64,000 nt of DNA. It comes from Loktanella sp. DSM 29012. Lineage in GTDB: Bacteria; Pseudomonadota; Alphaproteobacteria; Rhodobacterales; Rhodobacteraceae. The stretch covers positions 310,001-374,000 of the forward strand of contig NZ_FOEJ01000003.1 in NCBI RefSeq assembly GCF_900110705.1. The letters are read 5' to 3'. The notes under the pieces were generated by a model. It saw only the letters and a program-made list of their open reading frames with translations. It did not search any database and was not told where the DNA came from. Made by a program: the position numbers and the translations under genes. Shown here one piece after another: positions 54,653 to 63,808 of the stretch (position 1 is its first letter; every line of letters begins with the position of its first letter).

Positions 54653-55667
54653 CGACGGGAATGCAGGCCGTACGGGCCGCGTCCAATGTGGCACAGAACC
54701 GGCGCGCATCGGCCAGATCGTCAAAGCCGCTGGCGCGCAGACGAAAGAACGTGGCCCCGCCCGATGATGCCTGCTGGATCACCCGTGATTTTCCGGCCAT
54801 GAAATCGACGAACCGCGTCGTCAGGCGGTCCCATTCCGCACTGGCCGCATCGGCCGATGGAAAGGCCCCGAGCTGCACCAGCTTGGTCCCGACAGGCAGT
54901 TCGTCGGTCAACAGCGCCTCGCTGGGCAAGGGCATCGTGTCAGTGGTCAGGGCAACGGGTGTCAGAACCGCCTCTGCGGGGGCAGTGGCCTGCGGTGAGG
55001 CTGCGGCCTGCTGCGTGCCAGGACGCAGCATCGGACGCAGGACCTGCGTCATGGATGCACCGGCGACAACGGTCGTATCCAGACCCAGCGCTTCGGCCAA
55101 GGCGGCAGCGACGGGATCGACTGGTTCAACAGGGGCGACTGATGCCTGCTCTGCGCCATCGACGGTCAGGACAGGGTCCACGGTTTCACCGTCGCTCAGC
55201 GCGGTCAGCGGTGAAGCCCCGGCAGCAATCTGATCGGCCAGCGCCAGCACATCGTCAGCCGACATGGCCTGCGCCTGTTGCGTGTCCTCGGGAATGATCT
55301 CGACCTCGGTCGCGGCCAGTGACGGTGCTATGGGTTCCGCATCCAGATCCTCGGCTGCAAGGCCGGTGCCACTGGGGGCGAGCAGCAACAGATCCTCGGG
55401 ACCGCCAGCCTCGCCCAGGGCTGCGACTTCGTTCACCGACAGGCCACGGTGGTCTGCCACGTTACCGCCTGCATGATCGGGGGCACGGCGCATCTCGCCT
55501 TCGACCGCGCGCACCACCGGAACACCCGATACATCGCGCATGATCGAATGCGTGCCCCAGACACCCACACCGATCATCAGCGTCAGACTCAACGCGGCAC
55601 CCGCCATCTGCGTGTAGCGCGACGCGTCACGCACCTGTGGTGCGCCCAAATCTTCGTAAACTGCCAT
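54642..55667 (-). CDS. SPOR-domain membrane protein
   Basis: 341 residues. A short cytosolic N-terminus, one transmembrane helix (~residues 20-42, GAALSLTLMIGVGVWGTHSI), then a long acidic Ala/Pro/Thr-rich periplasmic linker and a C-terminal SPOR domain (~265-341: VQLGAFPSADAASAEWDRLT, FFRLRASGFDDLADARRFCATL). SPOR domains bind denuded glycans at the division site. ATG at 55667 preceded by AAGAGG. Between argS and nagZ on the same strand, consistent with a septal peptidoglycan role next to NagZ. Confidence 0.87.
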   Translation of the reverse strand: MAVYEDLGAPQVRDASRYTQMAGAALSLTLMIGVGVWGTHSIMRDVSGVPVVRAVEGEMRRAPDHAGGNVADHRGLSVNEVAALGEAGGPEDLLLLAPSGTGLAAEDLDAEPIAPSLAATEVEIIPEDTQQAQAMSADDVLALADQIAAGASPLTALSDGETVDPVLTVDGAEQASVAPVEPVDPVAAALAEALGLDTTVVAGASMTQVLRPMLRPGTQQAAASPQATAPAEAVLTPVALTTDTMPLPSEALLTDELPVGTKLVQLGAFPSADAASAEWDRLTTRFVDFMAGKSRVIQQASSGGATFFRLRASGFDDLADARRFCATLDAARTACIPVVVR

Positions 55668-55727
55668 CACTGCCTCTTGTCCCGGACCTCTGACGGGTCC
55701 GCTGCTCTGCCTCGGGGCCGCGAATGC

Positions 55728-57470
55728 TTAGCGCATTTCTTCGACCGGTGTGACGCCAAGGATACCAAGGCCTGCCGCAATCACAACCTGCGCGGCACGA
55801 ATCAGGGCGATCTTTGCCTGCGATGTGGCATTGTCGCCATCCTGCAGGAACCGCAAGGATGTATCGGTGTTCCCGGCGTTCCAAAGTCCGTGCACTTCCG
55901 AGGCCAGATCATAGAGGTAGAACGCCACCCGGTGGGGTTCATGCGTCCGGGCCGCGATTTCAACCAGACGCGGCCATTCTGCGATCTTCGCTGCCAGAGC
56001 GGTTTCCGCCGCATGGGACAGCGCCGACAGATCAGCCCCGGCAAGCGTCGCATCATCCACCGTGATTTCTGCCTCACGCGCCTTGCGCAGGACCGAATTC
56101 ACCCGCGCATGGGCGTATTGGACGTAGAACACCGGATTGTCCTTGGATTGTTCGGTGACCTTGGCGAAATCGAAATCCAGCGGCGCGTCGTTCTTGCGGG
56201 TCAGCATGTGGAACCGGGTCACGTCGGGGCCGACCTGTTCGACCACGTCCGACAGGGTGATGAATGTCCCTGCCCGCTTGGACATCTTGAACGGCTCGCC
56301 GTTCTGATACAGCTTCACCAGCTGCGTCAGCTTGATATCCAGCGGCACGCGACCGTTGGACAGCGCGCTGACAGCGGCCTTCATCCGTTTGACGTAGCCA
56401 CCGTGATCGGCGCCAAAGACGTCGATCAGCGCATCAAAGCCGCGCTCGACCTTGTCATAGTGATAGGCGATGTCAGGCGCAAAATAGGTCCAGGCCCCGT
56501 CGGATTTCTGCACGGGCCGGTCCACGTCATCGCCGTGGGCGGTGGATTTGAACAGCGTCTGTTCGCGGGGTTCCCAATCGTCGGGCATCTTGCCCTTGGG
56601 CGGTTCCAGCGTGCCGCGATAGATCAGGCCAGCCGCATCCAGCCGCTCGATGGCCTTTTCGATCTTGCCAGAACCATAAAGCGATTTTTCCGAGAAAAAG
56701 ACGTCCATCTCGATGCCCAGCAGCGCCAGATCACCCCGGATCAGGTCCATCATGGCATCGGTGGCAAAGCTGCGCACCTCTTCCAGCCAGACGGACTCTG
56801 GCTGGTCCAGATAGGCATCGCCCACCTTGGCCTTGAGCGCCTCACCGACCTCGATCAGATAGTCGCCGGGGTATGTGCCTTCGGGCCAGTCGACGCTCAG
56901 GTCGTGCGCCTCTTGATAGCGCAGATAGACCGACCGCGCGAGGACATCGACCTGCGCGCCGCCGTCGTTGATGTAGTATTCGCGCGTCACATCATAGCCT
57001 GCGTAGTCCAGCAGGCTGGCCAGCGCGTCGCCAAAGACCGCGCCACGAGTGTGACCCACGTGCAGTGGACCGGTGGGGTTGGCGCTGACGTATTCGACCA
57101 GCGTGCGCTGGTTATTGCCCATCTTTGACCGACCATAGCCGGGATCGGTCAGTGCCGCGATCACCACACCGCGCCAGATGCCCGCGTCCAGCCGCAGGTT
57201 CAGGAAACCCGGACCTGCCACATCGGCGCTGGCGATCCGGTCATCGGCCACCAGCCGCGCGGACAGCGCATCAGCGATGTCACGCGGTTTCAGGCCAGCG
57301 GGTTTCGCCAGCACCATGGCCGCGTTGGTCGCCATGTCACCGTGGCCGGGATCGCGGGGCGGCTCGACCGTGACCGCATCCGTGGACAACCCGTCAGGCA
57401 GCACCCCGTCTCGCACCAGATCAGCAAGCGCGTCGATGACGAGGGTGCGGATATCGGCGAAAATGTTCAT
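55728..57470 (-). CDS. argS: Arginyl-tRNA synthetase
   Basis: 580 residues, class I. The HIGH motif occurs in [19 protein letters not shown] (~120-138) and the KMSKS-like loop in [13 protein letters not shown] (~400). A C-terminal DALR-type anticodon-binding domain ends with [12 protein letters not shown]. Start ATG 57470 with GACAGG upstream. First gene in the run argS-SPOR-nagZ-scpA-scpB. Confidence 0.97.
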   Translation of the reverse strand: MNIFADIRTLVIDALADLVRDGVLPDGLSTDAVTVEPPRDPGHGDMATNAAMVLAKPAGLKPRDIADALSARLVADDRIASADVAGPGFLNLRLDAGIWRGVVIAALTDPGYGRSKMGNNQRTLVEYVSANPTGPLHVGHTRGAVFGDALASLLDYAGYDVTREYYINDGGAQVDVLARSVYLRYQEAHDLSVDWPEGTYPGDYLIEVGEALKAKVGDAYLDQPESVWLEEVRSFATDAMMDLIRGDLALLGIEMDVFFSEKSLYGSGKIEKAIERLDAAGLIYRGTLEPPKGKMPDDWEPREQTLFKSTAHGDDVDRPVQKSDGAWTYFAPDIAYHYDKVERGFDALIDVFGADHGGYVKRMKAAVSALSNGRVPLDIKLTQLVKLYQNGEPFKMSKRAGTFITLSDVVEQVGPDVTRFHMLTRKNDAPLDFDFAKVTEQSKDNPVFYVQYAHARVNSVLRKAREAEITVDDATLAGADLSALSHAAETALAAKIAEWPRLVEIAARTHEPHRVAFYLYDLASEVHGLWNAGNTDTSLRFLQDGDNATSQAKIALIRAAQVVIAAGLGILGVTPVEEMR

Positions 57471-57534
57471 GGGACCTGTCTTTCGGTTTGTGCGGCTTGC
57501 GGTTTACCACCCCGCCGCCCAGCGTCAACGTCCC

Positions 57535-59373
57535 TTAGGCGCTGGCGGGCGGTTGCACGGTCGATCCAGTGGTTTCGGGCGGGCGCAGTGCGATCAGGCG
57601 GGTATCCGGAACACCGCGGATTTCCTCATCCTCGTGCAGCAGCTTGAATTCGCCATTCGGCAGGATGCGCCCCACCAGATGCGAGCGCGGGCGTTTCTCG
57701 CGCCACTCCTGAAGGGTGAATTCCTCGGTCAGACGGGTCACGCGGAACGTCCAACCCTGCCGGATCAGGCTGTTCCATTCATCATGGGTCACCGCATGGC
57801 CGAATGGCCTGCCACCCAGCGTCGCAGGCAAGGTGTGGCGCGCGCCGTCGTTTTTCACCCGTGCGACCTGAAACACGTTTTCCCGGCCGAATTCAGGCGC
57901 AAGGTCTGTGGCCACGAGCGTGTTGTAGGCATCGTTGTCGGTCGCGGCCAACAGCTTGTCATAGCTGACAAGTTCAAGCCGTTGTTCGGCGCCTTCGGAC
58001 AGGATATCGCCGGTATAGGTGGTGATCCCGGCTGAACGCGCCGCCCGCAGATGGCCAAAGTTCGGGTCGGTCATCAGAACGGGTACATCCGCCTTGATCA
58101 GCGCCTCGGCAAAGGCGGTCGTCCAGTCCGAGCCGCCGACGATGATGACACCGGGGTTACCCGCCCCCGCAAGGCCCAGCCAGCGCGCCATCGGTTTCAG
58201 CGTGAATCCATGCAGAACCACGGTGGTCGCCACCAGCACAAAGGCCAGCGGTGCAATCAGGTTGGCGTCCTCGAACCCCAGAGAGATCAGCCGTTCCGCA
58301 AACAGCCCCGCCACGGCGACCAGCACCACGCCGCGCGGCCCGGTAAAGGCCACCAGCACCTTTTCCTGCCACGGCAGGCCCGTCCCGATCAGCGATATGA
58401 ATACCGTCAGCGGGCGCGCGACGAGGATGATCAGCAGGACGAACACGACCGCCCTGCCCGATAGCTGACCAAGCTGCGCAAAATCCAGATTGGCAGCCAG
58501 CAGGATGAACACCCCGGACACCAGCAGAATGGTGGCATGTTCCTTGAAACGGCGCAGCTCGGCATAGCTGGGCAGGTTCGCGTTGGCGATCACGATCCCC
58601 ATGACGGTCACGGCCAACAGCCCGCTTTCGTGCAGGATCGCGTCGGAAATGCCGAAAATCCCCAGCAGCAGCGCGAACAGGATGCTGACCTTCATGTATT
58701 CGGGCACATGGCCGTTGCGGAACGCCCAAGCGAGGCCGAAACCACCCGCCAGACCCAGAATGATGGCAGCACCAATGCCCCAGATCAGCGCCAGCACGGC
58801 TGTACCCACGGTGGTGGCTGTGTTCAGCACCAGCACCACCTCGAACGCCAGCACGGCGGCCAGTGCGCCAAGGGGATCGTTGACGATCGCCTCCCACTGC
58901 AGCAGTTGCGCGGGCCTGCGCGACAGGCGCGCGGTGCGCAGCAATGGTGCAATCACGGTTGGCCCCGTCACGATCAGGATACCGCCAAACACCCACGACG
59001 AAGACCACGACAGCCCTGCGGCATAGTGCAGCGTCAGCGCGGACGCGACCCAGCCCACCGGGGCACCCACGAACACCAGACGCCGCACGCCGATGGCCGC
59101 ATCGCGCAACTGGTGAAAGTTCAGCGTCAGGCCGCCTTCGAACAGGATGATCGCAACGGCGATGGCGATGATCGGCCCCATCAGCGGACCGATATCACGG
59201 GCAGGATCGAACACGCCCAATACCGGCCCGATGATGACGCCCGCCAGCAGCATCAACACGATGGCCGGCATCCGCATGCGCCACGCCAGCCACTGGCTGC
59301 CAACACCCAGACCACCCACAAGGGCGATCGCGATCACGGGGTTCATCGCCCCGGCTGCTGTTTCAATTGCCAT
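57535..59373 (-). CDS. Cation:proton antiporter (CPA family) with C-terminal TrkA-N-like domain
   Basis: 612 residues. Residues ~10-400 contain about 11-13 hydrophobic helices, with conserved antiporter patterns GVIIGPVLGVFDP, AIILFEGGLTLNFHQL, ILIVTGPTVIAPLLR (polar-hydrophobic core) and WEAIVNDPLGALAAVLAFE with an Asp in the ND motif, as in NhaP/CPA1 exchangers. The C-terminal part (~405-612) starts VIIVGGSDWTTAFAEALI and continues with a Rossmann/RCK-type region ending in LLAATDNDAYNTLVATDLA. Probably a Na+ or K+/H+ exchanger regulated by a nucleotide. It overlaps the dGTPase gene by 11 nt. Start ATG 59373; an alternative ATG is at 59346. Confidence 0.9.
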   Translation of the reverse strand: MAIETAAGAMNPVIAIALVGGLGVGSQWLAWRMRMPAIVLMLLAGVIIGPVLGVFDPARDIGPLMGPIIAIAVAIILFEGGLTLNFHQLRDAAIGVRRLVFVGAPVGWVASALTLHYAAGLSWSSSWVFGGILIVTGPTVIAPLLRTARLSRRPAQLLQWEAIVNDPLGALAAVLAFEVVLVLNTATTVGTAVLALIWGIGAAIILGLAGGFGLAWAFRNGHVPEYMKVSILFALLLGIFGISDAILHESGLLAVTVMGIVIANANLPSYAELRRFKEHATILLVSGVFILLAANLDFAQLGQLSGRAVVFVLLIILVARPLTVFISLIGTGLPWQEKVLVAFTGPRGVVLVAVAGLFAERLISLGFEDANLIAPLAFVLVATTVVLHGFTLKPMARWLGLAGAGNPGVIIVGGSDWTTAFAEALIKADVPVLMTDPNFGHLRAARSAGITTYTGDILSEGAEQRLELVSYDKLLAATDNDAYNTLVATDLAPEFGRENVFQVARVKNDGARHTLPATLGGRPFGHAVTHDEWNSLIRQGWTFRVTRLTEEFTLQEWREKRPRSHLVGRILPNGEFKLLHEDEEIRGVPDTRLIALRPPETTGSTVQPPASA

Positions 59374-60535
59374 CAATCACCCCCGGCGGAACAGCCCGGC
59401 CACCAATCAGCCGTTCGTGTTCCTGAATTGCAAAACGATCCGTCATACCCGCGATATAGTCCGCCACGATCCGCGCCAAGGTCTGACGATCCTCTGCCTC
59501 GGCAACTTCCTTGCGCCATTGCTTTGGCAGTTCGGTCGGCGTGTCGATATAATAGGCAAAGAGTTCGTCCAGCATGCTGGTCACCACATGGCGCATTTCG
59601 ACCACGGCGGGCGCACGATACATGCGGGTGAACAGGAATGCGCGGATTACCTTGAGGTCCTCCCACAGGGCGGGCGTGAACTGGATCATCATGCGGCCCG
59701 CATGGCGCACTTCTGCCACGTTCTGCGCGTCCAGATCGGTCAGGTTCCTGCGGCTGACGGCAATCACGTCCTCGACCAGCACGCCAAAGAACCTACGCAA
59801 GGCCTCGTGCCTACGGCGATAGTAGTTCAGACCGGGATATTTCGCATCGACCCTTGCAAAACAGTCGCTTAACACCGGAAGTTCAGCCAGTTCATCGGTG
59901 CTGAACAATTCTGCCCGCAAACCATCGTGCAGGTCGTGGTTGTTATAGGCGATATCGTCCGACAGGGCAGCGACCTGCGCCTCTGGTCCGGCGTGGGTGT
60001 GCAGTTCCAGATCGTGCCGCGTGTTGTAGGCGGCCAGCGCATAGGGCCAGGGCTGGGGGACGGGACCGTTGTGCTTGGCGATCCCTTCCAATGTTTCCCA
60101 GGTCAGGTTCAGCCCGTCCCATTCGGCGTAGTGCCGTTCCAGGTCGGTCACGATCCGCAAGGCCTGCGCGTTGTGATCGAACCCCCCGTAGGGCTGCATC
60201 AGACGATCCAGTGCCTCCTCGCCGGTGTGGCCAAAGGGCGTGTGCCCCAGATCATGGGCCAACGCGATCGCCTCGGTCAGTTCGACGTTCAGGTCCAGCG
60301 ACGCGGCGACCGTCCGCGCTACCTGCGCGACCTCGATCGAATGGGTCAGGCGCGTGCGGAAATAATCGCCCTCGTGTTCGATGAACACCTGCGTCTTGTG
60401 TTTCAGCCGCCGGAACGCGCTGGAATGAATGATCCGGTCACGGTCGCGCTGAAAGGGAGAGCGATGCGCGCTTTCCTCTTCGGCATAAAGTCGCCCGCGC
60501 GGTGACGCGGGATTGGTCGCGTATCTTGCCGCCAT
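59363..60535 (-). CDS. Deoxyguanosinetriphosphate triphosphohydrolase-like HD protein
   Basis: 390 residues. HD-domain hydrolase that cleaves dNTPs to nucleoside plus triphosphate. RSPFQRDRDRIIHSSAFRRLKHKTQVF, then TRLTHSIEVAQVART (first His) and ALAHDLGHTPFGHTGEEALD (HD pair), LSDDIAYNNHDLHDGLRA (last Asp). Length and opening place it in the dGTPase-like type 2 group rather than the E. coli Dgt type. Divergent from erpA; its 3' end overlaps the antiporter gene. Confidence 0.94.
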   Translation of the reverse strand: MAARYATNPASPRGRLYAEEESAHRSPFQRDRDRIIHSSAFRRLKHKTQVFIEHEGDYFRTRLTHSIEVAQVARTVAASLDLNVELTEAIALAHDLGHTPFGHTGEEALDRLMQPYGGFDHNAQALRIVTDLERHYAEWDGLNLTWETLEGIAKHNGPVPQPWPYALAAYNTRHDLELHTHAGPEAQVAALSDDIAYNNHDLHDGLRAELFSTDELAELPVLSDCFARVDAKYPGLNYYRRRHEALRRFFGVLVEDVIAVSRRNLTDLDAQNVAEVRHAGRMMIQFTPALWEDLKVIRAFLFTRMYRAPAVVEMRHVVTSMLDELFAYYIDTPTELPKQWRKEVAEAEDRQTLARIVADYIAGMTDRFAIQEHERLIGGRAVPPGVIDGN

Positions 60536-60560
60536 GTTGCCCGTCTTGTGCCTGTTGCCT

Positions 60561-60589
60561 GCCCTCCCTATATTTCAGACAAGCCAAGA
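60561..60589 (-). repeat. Divergent relative of the dispersed repeat (copy F)
   Basis: On the minus strand TTGTC-TG-AAATATAGGGAGGG (60583-60564) keeps the TGnC-nn-AAATA core of the other copies but no good dyad. It sits in the 68-nt gap between the divergent dGTPase and erpA starts. Weak membership. Confidence 0.3.
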
Positions 60590-60603
60590 CCGATAGGTAT
60601 GAT

Positions 60604-60930
60604 ATGCTGACCCTGCCCCCCAAAGTGACCAGCCGCGCGTTTGAACGGCTTGCTGAAATCGGTGCCGCCGAACAGGGCAAGGCCCTGCGCATCGCCGTAG
60701 AAGGTGGCGGATGTTCGGGCTTTCAATACGAAATTGCCTTGGATGACCCACGCGAGGACGACCTGAAACTGTCGGACCGGGGCGAGACCGTAGTGATCGA
60801 TTCCGTGTCCCTGCCGTTTTTGACCGATGCGGTCATCGACTTTTCCGAAGAGTTGATCGGCGCGCGATTTGTCATCGAGAACCCGAATGCCACGTCGTCC
60901 TGCGGCTGCGGTACGTCTTTTTCCATCTGA
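60604..60930 (+). CDS. erpA: Iron-sulfur cluster insertion protein ErpA (A-type carrier)
   Basis: 108 residues. The three cluster-binding cysteines are present: GGGCSGFQYEI (~38-48) and SSCGCGTSFSI (~98-108). MLTLPPKVTSRAFERLAEI is the usual N-terminus. Delivers Fe-S clusters to apo-proteins. ATG at 60604 chosen; upstream extension is Cys/Pro-rich and implausible. Confidence 0.93.
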   Translation: MLTLPPKVTSRAFERLAEIGAAEQGKALRIAVEGGGCSGFQYEIALDDPREDDLKLSDRGETVVIDSVSLPFLTDAVIDFSEELIGARFVIENPNATSSCGCGTSFSI

Positions 60931-60945
60931 AACCTGCGACGAATT

Positions 60946-60971
60946 GGAACTTTCTTTCGTCTTGCACCGTT
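60946..60971 (+). promoter_or_regulatory. EcfG-like promoter element before a 36-codon gene
   Basis: GGAAC (60946-60950), 17 nt, CGTT (60968-60971), the consensus of the alphaproteobacterial general-stress sigma EcfG. The predicted transcription start is about 60978, leaving a ~27-nt leader with an AAGGA Shine-Dalgarno sequence before the ATG at 61005. Some Rhodobacterales lack the EcfG system; no phyR/nepR/ecfG is in the window. Confidence 0.45.
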
Positions 60972-61004
60972 GCTAGTCTGAAGCCGAACAAAAAGGAACG
61001 AGTC

Positions 61005-61115
61005 ATGATTTACCTGATTGCGATGATCCTTGCCGGGCTTGCTGCCGCCGCGGCCGCAGGCCAGACGGCCGATCAACCCGATGCAATCCCGGTCAAGGTC
61101 CGCGACGACCGCTGA
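61005..61115 (+). CDS. 36-residue hydrophobic small protein
   Basis: ATG at 61005, TGA at 61113-61115. The ribosome-binding site AAAAAGGAACG is strong. The peptide starts MIYLIAMILAGLAAAAAAG, a signal-peptide-like or membrane-spanning run, then a hydrophilic tail (QTADQPDAIPVKVRDDR). Either a small membrane protein or an exported ~17-residue peptide after cleavage behind the Ala run. No family is recognised. It lies between erpA and xth, each apparently separate, with a possible EcfG-type promoter. Coding status is supported by start signals and codon use, not by homology. Confidence 0.6.
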   Translation: MIYLIAMILAGLAAAAAAGQTADQPDAIPVKVRDDR

Positions 61116-61169
61116 CCCCTTGTGCCTGCGCGGCCGGGCTTTTAGCCTAGCCTCAAAAGAGGCACACCA

Positions 61170-61949
61170 ATGAAAATCGCGACATTCAACATCAATGGCG
61201 TCAAGGCGCGGATCGACGGTCTGCTGCACTGGTTGCAGGACAGTGCGCCCGACGTCGCCATCCTTCAGGAAATCAAATCCGTTGACGAGGGTTTCCCACG
61301 CGACCTGATCGCGGACCTTGGGTACAACGTCGAAACACACGGGCAAAAGGGTTTCAACGGCGTCGCGATCCTGTCGAAACTGCCGCTAGAGGATGTTTCG
61401 CGCGGCCTGCCCGGTGATGATACGGACGAACAGGCCCGCTGGATCGAGGCCACCGTCGTGGGCGAAAAGGCAGTAAAGATCTGCGGGCTGTATCTGCCCA
61501 ACGGTAATCCCGCGCCCGGCCCGAAATACGATTATAAACTGGCCTGGATGGAACGGCTGCGCGCCCGCGCGCAAGCCCTGCTGGCGTCCGAGATGCCGGC
61601 GCTGATGGCGGGCGACTACAACATCATCCCGCAGGCAGAGGATGCCGCCCGTCCCAAGGCATGGCGCGATGACGCGCTGTTCCGGCTGGACAGCCGTGCG
61701 GCTTGGCGGCGCGTGCAGAACCTGGGGTTCACCGAGGCATTCCGCGCCCGCACCCATGGCGGCGGACATTATTCGTTCTGGGATTATCAGGCAGGCGCGT
61801 TTGACAAGAACGACGGCATCCGTATCGACCATTTTCTGCTGACGCCGCAATGCGCGGACCTGCTGTCGGACTGTTGGATCGAAAAGGATCTGCGCGCGCG
61901 CGAGAAACCATCAGACCACGTACCCGTCTGGGTCGATCTGGCCGCGTGA
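61170..61949 (+). CDS. xth: Exodeoxyribonuclease III
   Basis: 259 residues, AP endonuclease/3'-phosphatase of base-excision repair. MKIATFNINGVKAR opening, ILQEIKS with the metal-binding Glu (~33), GLYLPNG, AGDYNIIPQ (~148-156) and the C-terminal SDHVPVWVDL with the catalytic His. Start ATG 61170. The stop overlaps the start of the next gene (GTGA). Confidence 0.95.
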   Translation: MKIATFNINGVKARIDGLLHWLQDSAPDVAILQEIKSVDEGFPRDLIADLGYNVETHGQKGFNGVAILSKLPLEDVSRGLPGDDTDEQARWIEATVVGEKAVKICGLYLPNGNPAPGPKYDYKLAWMERLRARAQALLASEMPALMAGDYNIIPQAEDAARPKAWRDDALFRLDSRAAWRRVQNLGFTEAFRARTHGGGHYSFWDYQAGAFDKNDGIRIDHFLLTPQCADLLSDCWIEKDLRAREKPSDHVPVWVDLAA

Positions 61950-62290
61950 CAGTCATTTCACCCCGCAGTGTGTTGTTCGCCCTCGGTTTTATCCTCATAT
62001 CGGATACGGCGACAGCGCAGTGTCGCATGGCGGCAATCGGTGCGGGTTGTGCGACGGCACCCATTCGCAAGGTGACGCCGCCACCCCCAGAACCGGCCCC
62101 GGTGAATATCGGCGACGTGCTGGAACCTGGACAATATTCCATGGTCATGAACGCGGCCTACTACGGCCTGCCGCTGCCGCGCGACGGCTGGGTGTATTTC
62201 AGGATCAGCCGCGACGTTTACCGTGTGGATTATCGCACCCTGACCGTTCTGGAACGCGCAACCGACGAGACCGCGCGCAACTGGCCCTAA
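61946..62290 (+). CDS. Secreted hypothetical protein downstream of xth
   Basis: 114 residues from GTG 61946, which overlaps the xth stop. The N-terminus has a signal peptide (SVLFALGFILISDTATAQ). Mature sequence is small and Pro-rich at first (PIRKVTPPPPEPAPV), then a compact part DVLEPGQYSMVMNAAYYGLPLPRDGWVYFRISRDVYRVDYRTLTVL. This resembles small periplasmic proteins of the RcnB type, whose members bind metal or have unknown roles; I am not certain. Two cysteines (QCRM, GCAT) could form a disulfide. Converges with the FAD monooxygenase, overlapping its 3' end by a few bases. Confidence 0.7.
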   Translation: MTVISPRSVLFALGFILISDTATAQCRMAAIGAGCATAPIRKVTPPPPEPAPVNIGDVLEPGQYSMVMNAAYYGLPLPRDGWVYFRISRDVYRVDYRTLTVLERATDETARNWP

Positions 62291-63384
62291 CCCGCAGGAT
62301 CGTAGCCATAGAGCCAGTCCAGCCGGTTGATGAACGCGCCCGGTGCCATCCGACCCAGCGCGGCAAGTCCCAGATGTGCTGCGCGCTGTGTGACGCCTGA
62401 CAGGTGGTAATTGACCGCATTCGCATCCGCCGCAGCAATAGCACGCGTGACACGCGGCGCGCGCAAGGCCTGATAGCGCGGTAGCCCAGCCGCGATCCCG
62501 TGCCGTGCCACACAGCGGGCCAGCACGACCGCGTCCTCCAGCGCCAGATTGGCGCCCTGCGCCAGAAACGGGAGTGTCGGATGAGCGGCATCGCCGACCA
62601 GCACATGGGATGCATCATGCCACCGGGCCGCTACGGGATGACGGAACAACCCCCACAGCAAGGGCACTTCGACCGCCCAGAGGATATCGTGCAAGGCAGG
62701 ACAGGCATCGGCAAAGGCATCGCGCATGGCCTGCGGCGTATCGGCGTGGTGCCAGCCTTCGGCGGCCCAGTCGTTGCGTTCCTGCACGGCCACGATGTTC
62801 AGACGGTTGCCGGGCAGCGGATAGGTGACCACATGACGGCCCGGCATCATCCATATCCGCGCCTGCGGCGGTGCCTCGGCCTGCACGAGGGCACGCCAGG
62901 CCACCTGTCCCGAAAACGCGGGCGCATCAGCGCCGTTCAGTCGCGCCCGCACCTGCGATTTGATCCCGTCGGCCCCCACCACCAGATCGGCACGTGGGTC
63001 ATCCGCCCGCGTCCCAAGGCACAGCTCCACGCCGCGCGCACGGCAGGCCTCGGCCAGCATGGCGATCAGGTCGGGGCGTGCGACAAAGCGGTAGCACGGC
63101 ACCTGCCCCGTCAGGTCGAACCGGGTGACGGTCCGTCCCGTCACACCATTGGTCGGCACCACCGCCTCTGACGGCAGGCTGATCCGGTCCAGCGCATCCG
63201 ACAGCCCCAGCGCCGCAAGCGCGCGCCCACCATTGGGGCTGATCTGCAGCCCCGCGCCGATGTCGCCCAGCGTTTCGGCCTGTTCAAAAACACGAACGCT
63301 GGCCCCTTGCATCGCAAGGGCCAGCGCCGTTGTCAGTCCTGCCGGGCCGCCGCCGATGACGGCGACGTCGCGTTTGGCAATCAT
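62287..63384 (-). CDS. FAD-dependent monooxygenase (salicylate hydroxylase-like)
   Basis: 365 residues. The FAD Rossmann motif is VAVIGGGPAGLTTALALAM (~5-23), then the middle DG motif LVVGADGIKSQVRARL (~140-155) and the second FAD motif LVGDAAHPTLPFLAQGANLALEDA (~268-291). The set is that of class A flavoprotein hydroxylases acting on aromatic or quinone-like substrates; the specific substrate cannot be told. ATG 63384 (MIAKRDVAVIGGG). One base separates its start from the dksA stop; the gene is probably co-transcribed with dksA, or at least adjacent to its 3' end. Confidence 0.88.
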   Translation of the reverse strand: MIAKRDVAVIGGGPAGLTTALALAMQGASVRVFEQAETLGDIGAGLQISPNGGRALAALGLSDALDRISLPSEAVVPTNGVTGRTVTRFDLTGQVPCYRFVARPDLIAMLAEACRARGVELCLGTRADDPRADLVVGADGIKSQVRARLNGADAPAFSGQVAWRALVQAEAPPQARIWMMPGRHVVTYPLPGNRLNIVAVQERNDWAAEGWHHADTPQAMRDAFADACPALHDILWAVEVPLLWGLFRHPVAARWHDASHVLVGDAAHPTLPFLAQGANLALEDAVVLARCVARHGIAAGLPRYQALRAPRVTRAIAAADANAVNYHLSGVTQRAAHLGLAALGRMAPGAFINRLDWLYGYDPAG

Positions 63385-63385
63385 G

Positions 63386-63808
63386 TCAGTCCTTGCGGTG
63401 CACCCGTTCGCCACGCTCGTGCCGTTCCTGCGCCTCGAGCGTCATGGTCGCGATGGGGCGCGCATCCAGACGTTTGAGGCTGATCGGATCGCCCGTGATC
63501 GCGCAATACCCGAATTCACCATCGTCGATGCGGCGCAGGGCGGCGTCGATTTTCGCAACCAGCTTGCGCTGACGGTCGCGGGTGCGCAATTCGATGCTGC
63601 GGTCGGTTTCCTCGGACGCACGATCGGCCACGTCGGGGATGTTGCGGGTCTGGTCCTTCATGCCGGCGACGGTGTCGCGCGTGTCCTCCAGCAACTCGGC
63701 CTTCCAGTCGAGCAGCTTACGGCGGAAATATTCTGTCTGACGTTCGTTCATGAACGGTTCATCTTCGGCCGGACGATAGTCATCTGGCAGAAATGTTTCG
63801 GCTTTCAT
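63386..63808 (-). CDS. dksA: RNA polymerase-binding protein DksA, degenerate zinc finger
   Basis: 140 residues. A long helical part carries the coiled-coil tip motif DxxDxA in NIPDVADRAS (~60-69), needed for transcription-initiation control together with ppGpp. The usual four-cysteine zinc finger is reduced to one: FGYCAITGDPISLKRLDARPIATMTL has a single Cys. Rhodobacter sphaeroides has a comparable functional DksA. ATG 63808 is preferred for GGAGGGG before it and for the family-like MKAETFLPDDYRPAEDEPF start. An in-frame ATG at 63856 also has a strong Shine-Dalgarno sequence (GGAGAG) and would add 16 residues. Confidence 0.9.
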   Translation of the reverse strand: MKAETFLPDDYRPAEDEPFMNERQTEYFRRKLLDWKAELLEDTRDTVAGMKDQTRNIPDVADRASEETDRSIELRTRDRQRKLVAKIDAALRRIDDGEFGYCAITGDPISLKRLDARPIATMTLEAQERHERGERVHRKD

